The position numbers and the translations under genes were made by a program. A DNA stretch of 64,000 nt from assembly GCA_022496805.1 (NCBI GenBank), contig CM040085.1, positions 50,807,811-50,871,810 on the forward strand, given 5' to 3'. Position 1 is the first letter of the stretch, and every line of letters begins with the position of its first letter. Below, piece by piece: positions 42,478-53,256 of the stretch. Origin of the DNA: Pohlia nutans. Lineage: Eukaryota > Streptophyta > Bryopsida > Bryales > Mniaceae. The notes beneath the pieces were generated by a model that was given only the letters and a program-made list of their open reading frames with translations, made no database searches and was not told where the DNA came from.

Positions 42478-45255
42478 GATCGGGGGATCCCCCGATGAGC
42501 ACTATGTCATTTTTCTGACGACCTACTACTGTCGTTCACGCCGACATGTCGTGGACTGGGGTTCACTTCTCGGGGTTTAGTGTGGATTTATTTTGTGTTT
42601 TCCTTTTTGGCGTTTTAGGGTTTTATGTAGTACAGTACTTTTGCACCCAACCGTATTACATATTGTGGGGAATATAATTATATCCCAACTATGAATCCAT
42701 GCGATTTTATATTATTGAACTTAATGTACTTTACCTCGTTGGATGGGATGTTCATTTTTCTTTGCTGTTAGATGTTTTGTGCACTAGGGTTGTGGCAGGT
42801 TTAGGGTTTTGGGCCAGAGCCACCACAGTGTAATGTTGTCCACTGAGTTCTCCACATGGCATCCAGCAGACGACGTAGTACATGCATCACCGGCGTGCTT
42901 CTCTGTTTAAATTCGCATTATGTCGTCGTGTTCATTACTTGTATGCACTCACTTGATGATTTTACTTTAGCGGCCAGGTTTCTTGAGATTCTAATTCTGT
43001 TGTACATCGCTTTGCTTGCGTGGGATCAAAATTCTTAGGTTGCACCTGCTTAGAGTTGTCTACTGTGGGTGCTCCTCATCGTGGTTCACTTACTACTAGA
43101 CTATTGTACTGTGTTGCGAACGAGGGCAGGTCCACAATATATCAGGGATTTGGCGCTTCTCTGAGTTTGTATCTGTACTTTAGGAATCCTGCTGTTACTA
43201 TCCACTAATATTATCCTTGTCTATTAGCCAGTCTTACCAGAATCAAGGATAGTCTATTTCTTTTTTTATTTACTCTCACTTATGAATATGTAGTACTGAG
43301 ATTTCATATGTATAATTGTCTATCATGAATTTTGGGAATTAGATCTGCAATTGAATACAATTGGGAACAATTATTAGCCGTCATTGTGATTGCATGCAAT
43401 TGAGAGGGCTACGTACATTGCCTATTGTAGGGTAATCTACGTACTTTGTGTAGAATGGCGGCTCACATGAGAGTACAATTCATTTGAAGTGTGAGCTCCC
43501 CTCTTCCTAGACTTTTATATCTGGATGTCTGAGTTTCTTCTCCTTCACCATTCACTGCATTCCCTTCCTCAGTCACCTCCCTTGCTTCTGTTGTTCAACA
43601 TCTGGCCTCCTCCATATCTTTGAATCATCTGCGTAGCCATCTCCATGGACTCTAGACTCCCTCCCCAAGCTGAGCCACCTCTCCCTCCTCATCCAGGGAC
43701 TCGGGGTGCATTGACTGGATACCTGTGGTTTGTCTACAATTCTGATGCAGTTGGTCGTCTTCCTCCTCATCCATTGTTGCAAGGGCTTGTTAATGGCGAG
43801 CCCTGGCACTGGAACTACAACTATACTCTAGAGATGGCACGTCTGGAGGCTCATTCTGACATTGCATGGGATGATGTTTCCGACCTTGTGAATCGTCCAT
43901 CCTCAGATATGCTTCGGGCCGTGTCTGTGATATACCAGGCTTGCGGGTGCGTGCTCCTTGATTTCTGCGATTGTTCTTCGACATCAGCGCCTGAAAGCAC
44001 CAGGAACGAAGTCATTGACATATCATCGGATGCATCTGTCCACATCACGGAGCAGAACAATGAGGCAGGAGCTTTGGATACCGCATCGGTGGGGAGCAAC
44101 CGCCAAACTTAGAATTCACATTGCCACCCTCAACCAGATTACTCGTCTGGCGTTTGATTTTGGGATTCGACCGGCTACTTTTGGGTTTGCGCGTGATAGA
44201 GTTTTGCCCTGCTCATACCAGTATTGCGAATTTTGAGGCACCAGGGTATTTTAATTTTGCTGTTGTGAAGTATTGTATGATTTTTGGTTCCCAGCTTGGT
44301 GGCCTTTTGCTCCCTGGTGAAAAGCATGTACATTTGTGTTATGAATATACTGTAATTATACTACTGCTATGATCGGGTCGGGAGATCGCCCGGTGTGTAA
44401 TCAGAGCTTTGTGTTCTTCTATTTAGACGTTCTTATTTTATCCTGCATCTGATGTTCCGAAGAGTATCGGTGGATCGCCCCATTTCAATAGGATACTGGA
44501 GTTCGATATTCGTAATGGACTGAATTTCCTACTTCGGATCGGGGGATCGACCCATGGGATCCTGTGATCTGCTGTGGCGGTTTCTTTTTAATTTCATTAC
44601 TCATTATGGAGATCTTCTAGTAAGAGGAAGTCATTTTCTGGTACCCCGCCCATGAAGCTAGTGCATGGTGACTGGTGTCTGTGGTTTTGTTCTGAGGAAT
44701 TCTTTTCTCTCCCTGCATCTGATGCTCTGTAGAGGATCGGTGGATCCCCCCATGTGATTTGCATACTGGACTTCTTTGTTCTCCATGCACTAAATGTCCT
44801 ACTTAGGACCGGGGGATCGACCGATGTGTATTATTTCCATTTGATATTTTGCAGACTATCGGTGGTCCAGATCGCGGGGTCGCCCCATGTTTACAGGGAA
44901 CTCTCTGTTCTTATTCTAAGGAATTCTTGTATGTACCTGCATCTCATGCTCTGGAGAGGATATGCAGGAACAGACAAGAATTCCTTAGATGCATCTAATG
45001 CTCTGCAGTGAGTATGCTCCTGCATCTAATGCTCTGCAGAGGATACCTATGAGGTATTGGAGGCGACGTGGAGCTCGACAAATGTGCTGGGGCGTTTTAT
45101 TTTTGAATCCTGTTACTGGAATCGATTCTTTACATTTTCCACTTTCACACGTTAGATAATGAAGCGCACTTCATTATAGTTTCGTTGTTTTAGACTCGCT
45201 CTATTTCCAGACACTCTCCTGTAAGTATAGTCAATCACCGGGGGATCTCCCCATA
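42478..45255. repeat. Scattered array of GATCGGGGGATCGACCCATG dyads
   Basis: Copies near 42478 (a perfect 18-bp palindrome ATCGGGGGATCCCCCGAT), 44371, 44464, 44536, 44734, 44806, 44856 and 45235. Between 44440 and 45060 they are embedded in a degenerate unit of about 270 bp that starts CCTGCATCTGATGCTCTG (44444, 44714, 44937, plus short copies near 44987 and 45020). The first lies about 40 bp after the end of HTHD copy 2. Confidence 0.7.
43645..44112 (+). CDS. Hypothetical protein, 155 aa
   Basis: An ATG frame with a Pro-rich start, a central Trp/Tyr-rich region (Tyr-Leu-Trp-Phe-Val-Tyr-Asn, Trp-His-Trp-Asn-Tyr-Asn-Tyr) and a Ser/Thr-rich tail with Val-Ile-Asp-Ile-Ser-Ser-Asp, which has the form of a SUMO-interacting motif. 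The family is not recognised. It sits between members of the dyad array and downstream of HTHD copy 2, so it may belong to the same mobile unit or be an isolated host gene. A minus-strand frame overlaps but looks less protein-like. Confidence 0.4.
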   Translation: MDSRLPPQAEPPLPPHPGTRGALTGYLWFVYNSDAVGRLPPHPLLQGLVNGEPWHWNYNYTLEMARLEAHSDIAWDDVSDLVNRPSSDMLRAVSVIYQACGCVLLDFCDCSSTSAPESTRNEVIDISSDASVHITEQNNEAGALDTASVGSNRQT

Positions 45256-45581
45256 ATTCTCAGAATATTATATATTTATCTTTAAGGTTAGAGTCCATTT
45301 ACTCACAAAATTTCAGGAATCAATGTATCGGCTAGGAGATCTTGGTGCCCACACTCAATTGAAGAATTTTAGAAGTTTGAAAATTGTCACTCTGAATTTC
45401 CAAAGTTTAGGTTTTAGGAAACTCCTTCAATCCCGTTACATCGGGGTATCCATCGGTTCGTGCCCTCGCTTGGTGCATTACCGGTTGATCGATATATTAT
45501 GGCTGTTTGTTATTCCTGGACTCTAGACTGTCCATATTTAGTTAAATAACGCATCTATATGGGTACAACAGTACAGAGGAA

Positions 45582-45944
45582 ATGCAGAAGGATCTTGCAG
45601 AACGGTGGTGGGTGGATCCTACGATTGCTTATGTACGTAAGCCAGATGCAGATGTGGAGATACGCCCACCAGTGACAAAGACAACTGAGGCATATGGAGT
45701 TGCAAAAATTGCTATGCGCATCAACAAGAAAAACATGTCGGAGGAGTACTGGAAGTTGCAGACGCGTGGAGAAACTTCAGCAGTATATGAACAACATGAT
45801 TTGGCAAGCGTGTTCGAGAGCTATTTGAATCGATTGTGTAGCACGGATCGAGCAAATATTGGAGGTTTAGTTCATATAGTGACACGTTTTAGGCTTACAT
45901 ACAAGTGGCCAGTACCGTACAAGCATTTTAGAAATGTGTATTAG
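45582..45944 (+). CDS. Hypothetical protein or exon, 120 aa
   Basis: The frame begins a few bases after an acceptor-like GGTACAACAG, so it may be a terminal exon with upstream coding sequence. Residues include Glu-Arg-Trp-Trp-Val-Asp-Pro, Val-Thr-Lys-Thr-Thr-Glu-Ala-Tyr-Gly and a C-terminal Tyr-Lys-Trp-Pro-Val-Pro-Tyr-Lys. Composition is balanced and globular-looking. No family recognised; no link to neighbours proven. Confidence 0.4.
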   Translation: MQKDLAERWWVDPTIAYVRKPDADVEIRPPVTKTTEAYGVAKIAMRINKKNMSEEYWKLQTRGETSAVYEQHDLASVFESYLNRLCSTDRANIGGLVHIVTRFRLTYKWPVPYKHFRNVY

Positions 45945-47024
45945 GCAAAACATAGTGATATAGTTCTTTTTGGTTTAGAATAGTAGTAACAGTATTGAAT
46001 TGTTCTATGGCTATTGCTGTGTGCTTATGCATAGAACACCTGGAGTTCTGTCCGACTACTAGGAAAATATTTTCTTTTTTGACATTTACGGAAAAAAAAA
46101 TTCTATATGTTTTATTGTTTGTTGGGATTTTGCTATCTCTATGTTCATTGATATAAGTGGGTTTTGCAGCCATGAGTCCCGGGACTCCAATTTGGAATTT
46201 TTTTGCACACATGGATACCTAACGTTATTAGAATTTAGAAACACCCTCAAATTTCCTTAATATTTTGGAAAATAGTTCTTCCATGTGTTATTGGAATTTT
46301 GCTAACTCTATGGTATTTGACTAGGATTTGCAATCTGTGGATTTGTGTTGACAATTTGAATTAAACATATGACACTGTGGACCAATGTATCCAAGGGTAC
46401 AAGTGTTACCTTCACACCCTCGTTTACAACTTTGCTTTGTACATCAACTTCATTCCTGTCTGGCTGTTTTCCAGCACCCATTTGTAAACAATTGTTTGAA
46501 AACAATGTTGTATTGGCACTAAACCCCTAAACGCCTAAGCGTTCTACTTGTGGACGATATACATAGTTCATCACAAATTACCCTAGACCGTCATGCACTT
46601 TTGTAGTGTGGACTGTTTACTGTAAATTCGATGGGAAGTAAGCTTCGCACGTATGTGCTCCAAATACGAAAGGATGATTTGTGAATTTATTATGCTCCAT
46701 TTCGTGTTGTAGTGATTCACTCGAATTTTTTTAGATTTTAGGGTAAAAGCTCTTTAGAATAAGCAAACTCATAATTTTAACCCCTAAAGGACTTATCAAC
46801 CATATTATGCTTGTTTTTTGGTCAAACGCCCCAAAAATCAAGTGTTTTAACTTTATTGTAGTTGGTGTTTTTATTAGATGTTTTAGTTAAGTTATGATAC
46901 ATATTTTGACCGTTGGGATTGGAGAATAGACTTCATTTGAAGATTTTCCACCGTCGAGAAATTTGAATTTTGAGTGTCCATAATACAAAGGGATTTCTAA
47001 AGATGCTCCTATCATAGGTCTTTT
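45945..47024. other. AT-rich spacer
   Basis: No gene recognised. An orphan TTAACCCCTAAAGGAC at about 46777 and an AACCCCTAAACGCC at 46521 resemble the ends of the TTAA MITE family, so fragments of further copies may lie here. Confidence 0.4.
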
Positions 47025-47028
47025 TTAA

Positions 47029-47568
47029 CCCTTTAACGTCCCAATTCAACACTGTTTTTAAAGAAGTGTTATAAAATGTTTGATGCAAACCGAAAATGGA
47101 GTTGACGTACAAAGAAAATTTGTAAATGCCAATGTGAAGATCACATCTGTACGGTTAAATGTATCATATTTTTTATTAATAATTTCAATCCTATTTTTGC
47201 AAGGTTTTCTCTTGAAATTCAATTAAAAATCCCGAATTAACACAAAAAAATTGAAAATATTGGAATGAAATTGGAATAACATGCACTACGCGATGATATG
47301 GTTTCCATTATTTGATTCTACTTATTTTGGAAAATCATGTCTCAGGTCTCACTTTTTGAACTAAGAATGAAACTTGACATAAACCAATTGTGTAATTTTT
47401 CCAAAAATCATGATAACCTATTTTGAAGATCCACACCGTACAAAGGATAGTCAACTTGCACAAGAACCCAAAAAGAAATTGGTGGATGAAAACTGTCCAC
47501 TTCGGATGGAAATCGAACAACTTTAATCTGTTTGTCATCTAATATATGGACGCTGGCGCGCTAAAGGG
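47029..47568. mobile_element. TTAA-flanked MITE, copy 1 (540 bp)
   Basis: Left end CCCTTTAACGTCC, right end inverse CCCTTTAGCGCGCCAGCGTCC, each flanked by TTAA (47025-47028 and 47569-47572). No ORF of note. Length and ends match the copies at 54937 and 62482. Confidence 0.65.
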
Positions 47569-47748
47569 TTAATTTATTCATTCTCTGTTTTTTACTCCTT
47601 GTAAATATAACTTTTATCTACCTTAAATATAATTTTTGATATTAAATTTGACAAAAATATATTTATTTTGAATTTTTCCCTTGTTTACATAATAAAATTT
47701 GTAAATATTCAAAATATCTTTGAAAACTGTGATCGGACGTCCTCTAAA

Positions 47749-47911
47749 CCGTCCGATCGGGTCTGCCGTCCGATCTGCCTAAACCGCCGTCCGACCTGTC
47801 CGATCTGTCCGCCCGTCCGACCTGTCCGCCGTCCGACCTGTCCGGCCGTCCGATCGCCGTCCGCTGGGGTAAAACCCCCGTCCGCTGTGGTAAAACCGCC
47901 GTCCGCTGTGC
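47749..47911. repeat. CCGTCCGAYCTGTCCG minisatellite
   Basis: GC-rich degenerate tandem units built on CCGTCCG, ending with two GCCGTCCGCTG(T/G)GGTAAAAC units. It is followed by GGACGTCCGGACG palindromes to about 48000. Sharply different in composition from the AT-rich flanks. Confidence 0.75.
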
Positions 47912-48117
47912 ATTTTTCAAAGTCACCGGACGCTGAGACGGGAACGTCTACGTCCAGCGGACGTCCGGACGCGAACGTCTGCGTCCTAGCGTCTGAACAA
48001 CCCTGGACTCATGCCGACGATGAGGTGGGAAGTCCGACTTCAAGTGTGAATTATAATGTGGAGTGCAGTTTCTGCGTTCTATACAGTGCGCATAAACCGT
48101 ACTATATCATGACATAG

Positions 48118-49087
48118 GCGAAGAGAATGTTGTAGTTCAGAGAAATGTGAAGGTGAGAATACTAACCGGGACAATGAAGTGCAATTTGCACAGTGGGAAC
48201 CGCAAAATACGCAAAGGACATTTGTGAATGAATTAACGGACTTCAATTAAGATAATTCAAGTTGCATCCATGCAGACGTATGTGTATATGAAGAGGTAAG
48301 CATTGCTCAGATGCAAGGTGACGAAAGGCAGGAAATGAAATGAACACAATACTGTCAGTCATGGACATGGATCAGAAGAACGTTCCGTGGAACTGACGAA
48401 GTCACCGCTTCTGTACAGGGTGTGGACGCAGTGAAAATATAGAGAAGATCGTGGTGCAGTGCGTTGACGCCTGCTGCATAGTGCTGGACAACCGTGACGA
48501 CATGATGGAAAGTGACACGGATGCCAGCGACATGATATGAGAACGCCGCCTATGATGTCGTTTACAATACCAAGCACTGGCATACTAGAGTAAACTTATA
48601 AGTACGTAAGGGCAACAGACGTTCAACACAGTCGGTCCGAAGCCGGTTCCAAATACAATGTCGTGTATGAATCCAGTGGCCAATTGCCCACTGGCTCTGA
48701 GCGGCAATGTGTAATGTAGGAAACTTCGGGCATTCCGACTAACACAGAGTGAACCGAAATGGAATGAACGGCAGGAGCTGTATTCCAGAGAATGATAAAT
48801 ATGTGCGCATCGTTCCAACTCTAGGAAAATTGGAGATTGAAATGTACGAGAAGCAGAATGACAGGCAATGCGCACCATCGTCATGGATGGATCGAACTTG
48901 TAGATTACAGAGTTCACAATGTCTCCGTCTAAGTTGCAAACTTCGAAGTAGATGATTAATAAAATATATAGAGTGTCGAGTAAGGCAGAGAAGTGAACTT
49001 GCTTGTGTCTGCATTTATAGTCAAAAACAGCTGCACTGTGTAGCATGGGACGGTCCATCATAGAATGACCGTTGTGGGTATGCATAA
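48118..49087. other. Region upstream of HTHD copy 3, with a CAGTGGSCAATTGCCCACTG dyad
   Basis: No gene assigned. A 20-bp near-perfect dyad lies at about 48676-48696. The same core occurs in the hairpin at 53165-53192 and, by sequence, in the left-edge gene repeats. A 5' exon of copy 3 may be here, because a good acceptor (ATAACTTCAG) sits at about 49083-49093. Confidence 0.35.
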
Positions 49088-49093
49088 CTTCAG

Positions 49094-52058
49094 GGATGGG
49101 AATCCAAGAGAGAGGAGGCGGATGGCGTGTACAACATTCCGGAAGAGGAAATGCCCGTCCCCAATTGCATCGGCCTCAGCAGAGAGGATTGGTGCAAGAA
49201 GGAAGTGGCTCTTGTGAATGACAACGGAGTGCCGTTGGCTACAGCATACGTAGAGTTTGCAAAGGAATGGCAATCCATCGATGGCCGCTCACCACTTGGA
49301 AAAGAGTACGTAGGAGTTGTGGTTTGTGAAGTGTTGGAGAGGAGCAGCTCCTTGGCGTGCCAAACGCTGCAGAGGTGGCCAATAAAGAATACAATGTATG
49401 AAGGAGTGAGTCTGTACAACCACGAGCGGCAGTACAATGAGATGGTGAAAGCAAAAGTCGCACGGTTGGGTAGTGGCCGCGGAGATCGACAGTACTTTTC
49501 AGTTCGTCATCCGCGAATGCCAGTGCAAATGAAGCGAAAAGATACTCTTCTGCAGAAGAAGTCTATCGAGAAGACGTTGCGCAGCTCATGCTGCAAGCAA
49601 CAGTGCATAGGACAATTTAGCCATACTCAAGTAGAGACTCTTTGATATGAGCTGCACCACTCAGATACTACGGCTAAAGATAGCATTAGATTGGCTGTGT
49701 ACAGCAACTTTCACTACGTACCGGGAACATTAAAACAAGTTTGTGTTCTTGAGGGGAAGGTGGTATGCATGTCTGCTTGGCGAATGGTGTATGGTGTGTC
49801 GAAGACAGATTTTTATCGATACCGGGCATATGCTGAAAGCGGCCGTCATCCACAACCGCATGCCGGTAAGGGGAGGAAGAAGACTTGTAACAGCAAGACC
49901 CAAGCAATCCAGACAATGTCAATGATTCTATCAACAACGGCAGATTCAATGCCTCATCGGACACGCACGATAACAACGGGCGCATTGAAGGGCAAGAAAG
50001 TGGTGCAAAAAGTTCTACCAGCGGGTACAAAGTGGAAGAGCATACTACAAGAAATGAACAAGGTGTAGTACTGATACTGTTGACAATAGGAGCCGTAAAT
50101 AACGTCGGTCTCATGGATGAAAAGCTTGACTGAAGCACTAAATAATGTTCACTGTTTGGCAGGTGCAAATGCAATGTGGAGAGAAAGTGATATCGCAATC
50201 CTCCTGTAGTAAGCTACGGAAGGAGCACTTCTCAGAGTACCAGGTTAAGCGCCGCGGAGATAATTTTGCACGGTGCGGGAGATGCGATGAGCTGACAAAA
50301 TTGCGTAATGTTCATGCACATGGGTCCCCCGGGTATAAACATGCGGACCACCTGTTGCAAGTGCATCTCCGGGAACAAGAGGCATCGCGCGCATACTACT
50401 ATTTGAACCGAGCATTAGCATGCTATCGGCCATTACAAGTTCTGTGTATCATGCACGACAAAGTCGACCATTCAAAAACAACATCTCCATGTTTTGCAGC
50501 GAAGAACAAGGCCGTCGATGGGCTCATGAAACTCCCAGTATCGGTAACGGGCATGTTGGCTCATGGGCATGGGGACAAAAAATATTCGCACTATTCGTTG
50601 GACGTATATGCAGCTGACAGTAATCAAACCATTGGTTCCATTGCGAAGTTGCTGCGAGACCTAGAGAATCCCCCGAAGGCAGTGAATCCAAGCACTTTAT
50701 TCTTAGGAGCCGGTACAACGGAGCTATACAAGGCAATACTTGCAGGTTCTGAAGAGTGTATTACGTCAGTACGATTCAACCCTGCAGCACCAACGGAGCC
50801 GTTCCAGAAGTTGCCCCCAATTCTACACGTCCAACTAGACAATTGTTGGAAGGACAACAAGAGCCGTCATGTGAAATGCTTCTGGTCACTTCTAGTAGCA
50901 AAAGGCGTATTTGAAGAAATTCAAGTGTCTTTCCTTGTAGTCGGACATACGCACGACGACGTTGATGTGTCTTTTGGACGTTGGAGCATGAAACTGCGAG
51001 AGGGTGATTATCCCACCATTCCGTTGTTGATGAAGTCGTACATGGATTTAGATGACGAACCATTCATCCCGGCATTGATTGAGGAAGTACCGGATTTCAA
51101 ATCCTTCATCGTTGGATATATAAGCGATGACGACCTGATTAGACATTCAAAGGGCCGACAATTTTGATTCTACAGAGACGGGACTGGGTGGCCACTGATG
51201 CAATATAAATTGCGCTGTACCGATGAGAAGTAGAGGCCAATGGAGGGCATAAAATTATGGAAGGAAGACGCGGAAGGGAAGCCGGTACTGCCCAGCGGAA
51301 CTCCGCGTGCGGTGCTACCAGGCAGAATGAGAAGGCAAGAGGAAATTGTGAAAGGACTAAAAGGCTTCATACAACATTGGAAGACTGTTGGGGATGCCGA
51401 TGTAACAGGCGAATACACTCGGAAACACGCGCAACTCGTGCAATACTAGATTCGAGTGAAAGAAGCATTAGAAGAGCCAGAGATGGAAGCAGTGGATGTA
51501 TTGTGCATGGGATTTTGGCCGAGAACAAGACAATCCTTTGATGTGCAAACGTTGTATGATGCGGAAGGGATTCTGCGCGATGAATTTGGGGAAGACGAGC
51601 ATTACATTGGACCCAGGAGCCAAAAGCCAAAACCTTCTTTCCGTGTTGCTCGAGATTGTCGTGCAGGACATATGTTGCTAGTGCGTGCAGCAATAGATAG
51701 CAATGCACCTATATGGCTTGGAACAGCCTGTTTGGATCCAGTGCTGACATTTGGTGATGTACATCAAAGGATGATAAAAGTCCAGTGGTACAAGCCTTCA
51801 CGACGACGAGGAAAGGAGTCCACGCCGTACAAAAAGTGAGACACCACAGAGAACTTCAAATGTGAAGTTGATACACAGTATGAGGAGCAGATGACAACTA
51901 CAACATCCATATTGACAGCATGGAAGCCCAGAAGCGGAGACGGAACATCCGTTAGCATTCCGAAACGGCACATTCTTCAAGCCTTGGCAACAATAGCTCA
52001 TAGCATTCATGCATGTCCAGATGCTCCCGATGTAGCAAGCTCTTCTGATAGTGAGTAG
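49094..52058 (+). pseudogene. HTHD-family copy 3, two exons, five stops
   Basis: Exon a (about 49094-50062) follows an acceptor-like CTTCAG; exon b is 50163-52058. The 100-bp intron is phase 0 (AAG/GTGTAG, TTGGCAG/GTGC) and its removal restores alignment with copy 1 without gaps. Conserved blocks: Cys-Cys-Lys-Gln-Gln-Cys, Cys-Gly-Arg-Cys, His-Asp-Lys-Val-Asp-His-Ser-Lys-Thr, Leu-Asp-Asn-Cys-Trp-Lys-Asp-Asn-Lys, Val-Gly-His-Thr-His-Asp-Asp-Val-Asp. Stops at 49643 (TGA), 51165 (TGA), 51228 (TAG), 51447 (TAG) and 51837 (TGA); the two TAGs fall where copy 1 has Trp. The frame has no indels across about 960 codons, which suggests decay by transitions only. First exon start not determined. Confidence 0.7.
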
Positions 52059-53100
52059 GTTCTTGTGAATGCTCGGTTATTGTATGCAATCCAAAGGAGC
52101 GTGGCCAATGAATATTTCATTTCCAGACTGCAGCGACTGTGCTAAATTGTACGTGTGAAATTGAAATATCTGTGTACGTACCATGCATGACAATGGGTTG
52201 CAAGGAGGCATGACTGCAAGAAAGTGATGTGTGCTATGTGGAACAAAAGTAATATCATAGTATAAAAATCTGTCACGATATCTTTGGACAGGTACAGTGT
52301 ATACGATATGCATACGTAGCAAAGTTTCTGATGGAATATATGCACTGCAACATGTTGCGCTAAATAATGTGATGATCTGATTTGATTATGAAGATTGTAG
52401 TGTCCTCAGTATTGCAGAGTACTAAGTTATTTAATATGAAATGAATGAGTCTTGAACGTGTGGAGCAGAGAAACAGCGATCATAGTGTTCACCGTAAGGC
52501 CGATACAAGAAACAGCACTGAAACCATGACTGGTAGTTGTTATGGCAACAATGGTGTTGTTGGGAAACGTACAAAATTGGGACACTATGAAATGCGGTAG
52601 TCTTTGCAAATGCAGTGGACCCTTCACCATTGAATGCATGCCAATTTTGGATTCGAAGAACTGCCATTGTTGTGCAAGTCCAAACATAACGATTGGTACC
52701 AGAGAACCCAGGAACTGCTGGAACTTGCTGGAAACGTAGGTAGGAGCCTAATTATTCATACGACGTGGACAAAGCACGTAAGTGGTCCAACTCTAATTGC
52801 AATACTAAACATGTCGCAATATACTGAAATGAATGTTCTTGTCATCATACAATAATGGAAAGGAAGTCCAGTTGCACAGTGACGCATGGATAGTGACGTG
52901 TAGGAGTGGAATGGTATGTCAATTACCGTATTCTGAATTGCAGTTGTAATGTCATAAGAAGGTCCCCATACGAAGACAGGAATGTAGTGGGGTTCTAAAA
53001 TGAATGCTGAGTACTCTGTATGGAATTGCAAAATCGATGAATGAATTGCACCAAGAACAAGCATTACAAGTTGTACGGAACACTCCAGAAGCCTTTATGG
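52059..53100. other. Spacer downstream of HTHD copy 3
   Basis: No gene recognised; short open frames on both strands lack family features. Confidence 0.3.
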
Positions 53101-53256
53101 CAATATTTCATTTGTTGGTACTATTCCACCGTGTTGGGACGTTTGTATATCTACAACTGGCATAGAGCCAGTGGGCAATTGCCTACTGGATGTATGCCAG
53201 TTGTAGATATATAAACGTCCCAATATGGTGGAATAGTTCCAACGAATCAAATATTG
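53101..53256. repeat. 156-bp hairpin with 64-bp arms
   Basis: 53101-53164 pairs with 53193-53256 at about 58 of 64 positions. The 28-bp loop contains CAGTGGGCAATTGCCTACTG, itself nearly palindromic. No ORF. It could be a foldback MITE, a small-RNA hairpin, or the paired ends of an element whose middle was lost. Confidence 0.85.

Noticed and set aside
44371..45255. CRISPR-like array
   Set aside because: Spacing is irregular, units are degenerate and palindromic, and the genome is a plant nuclear genome.
48585..49085. 166-codon minus-strand frame before HTHD copy 3
   Set aside because: Composition is Cys/Ser/His-rich without domains, and it overlaps the likely 5' part of copy 3; no support as a gene.
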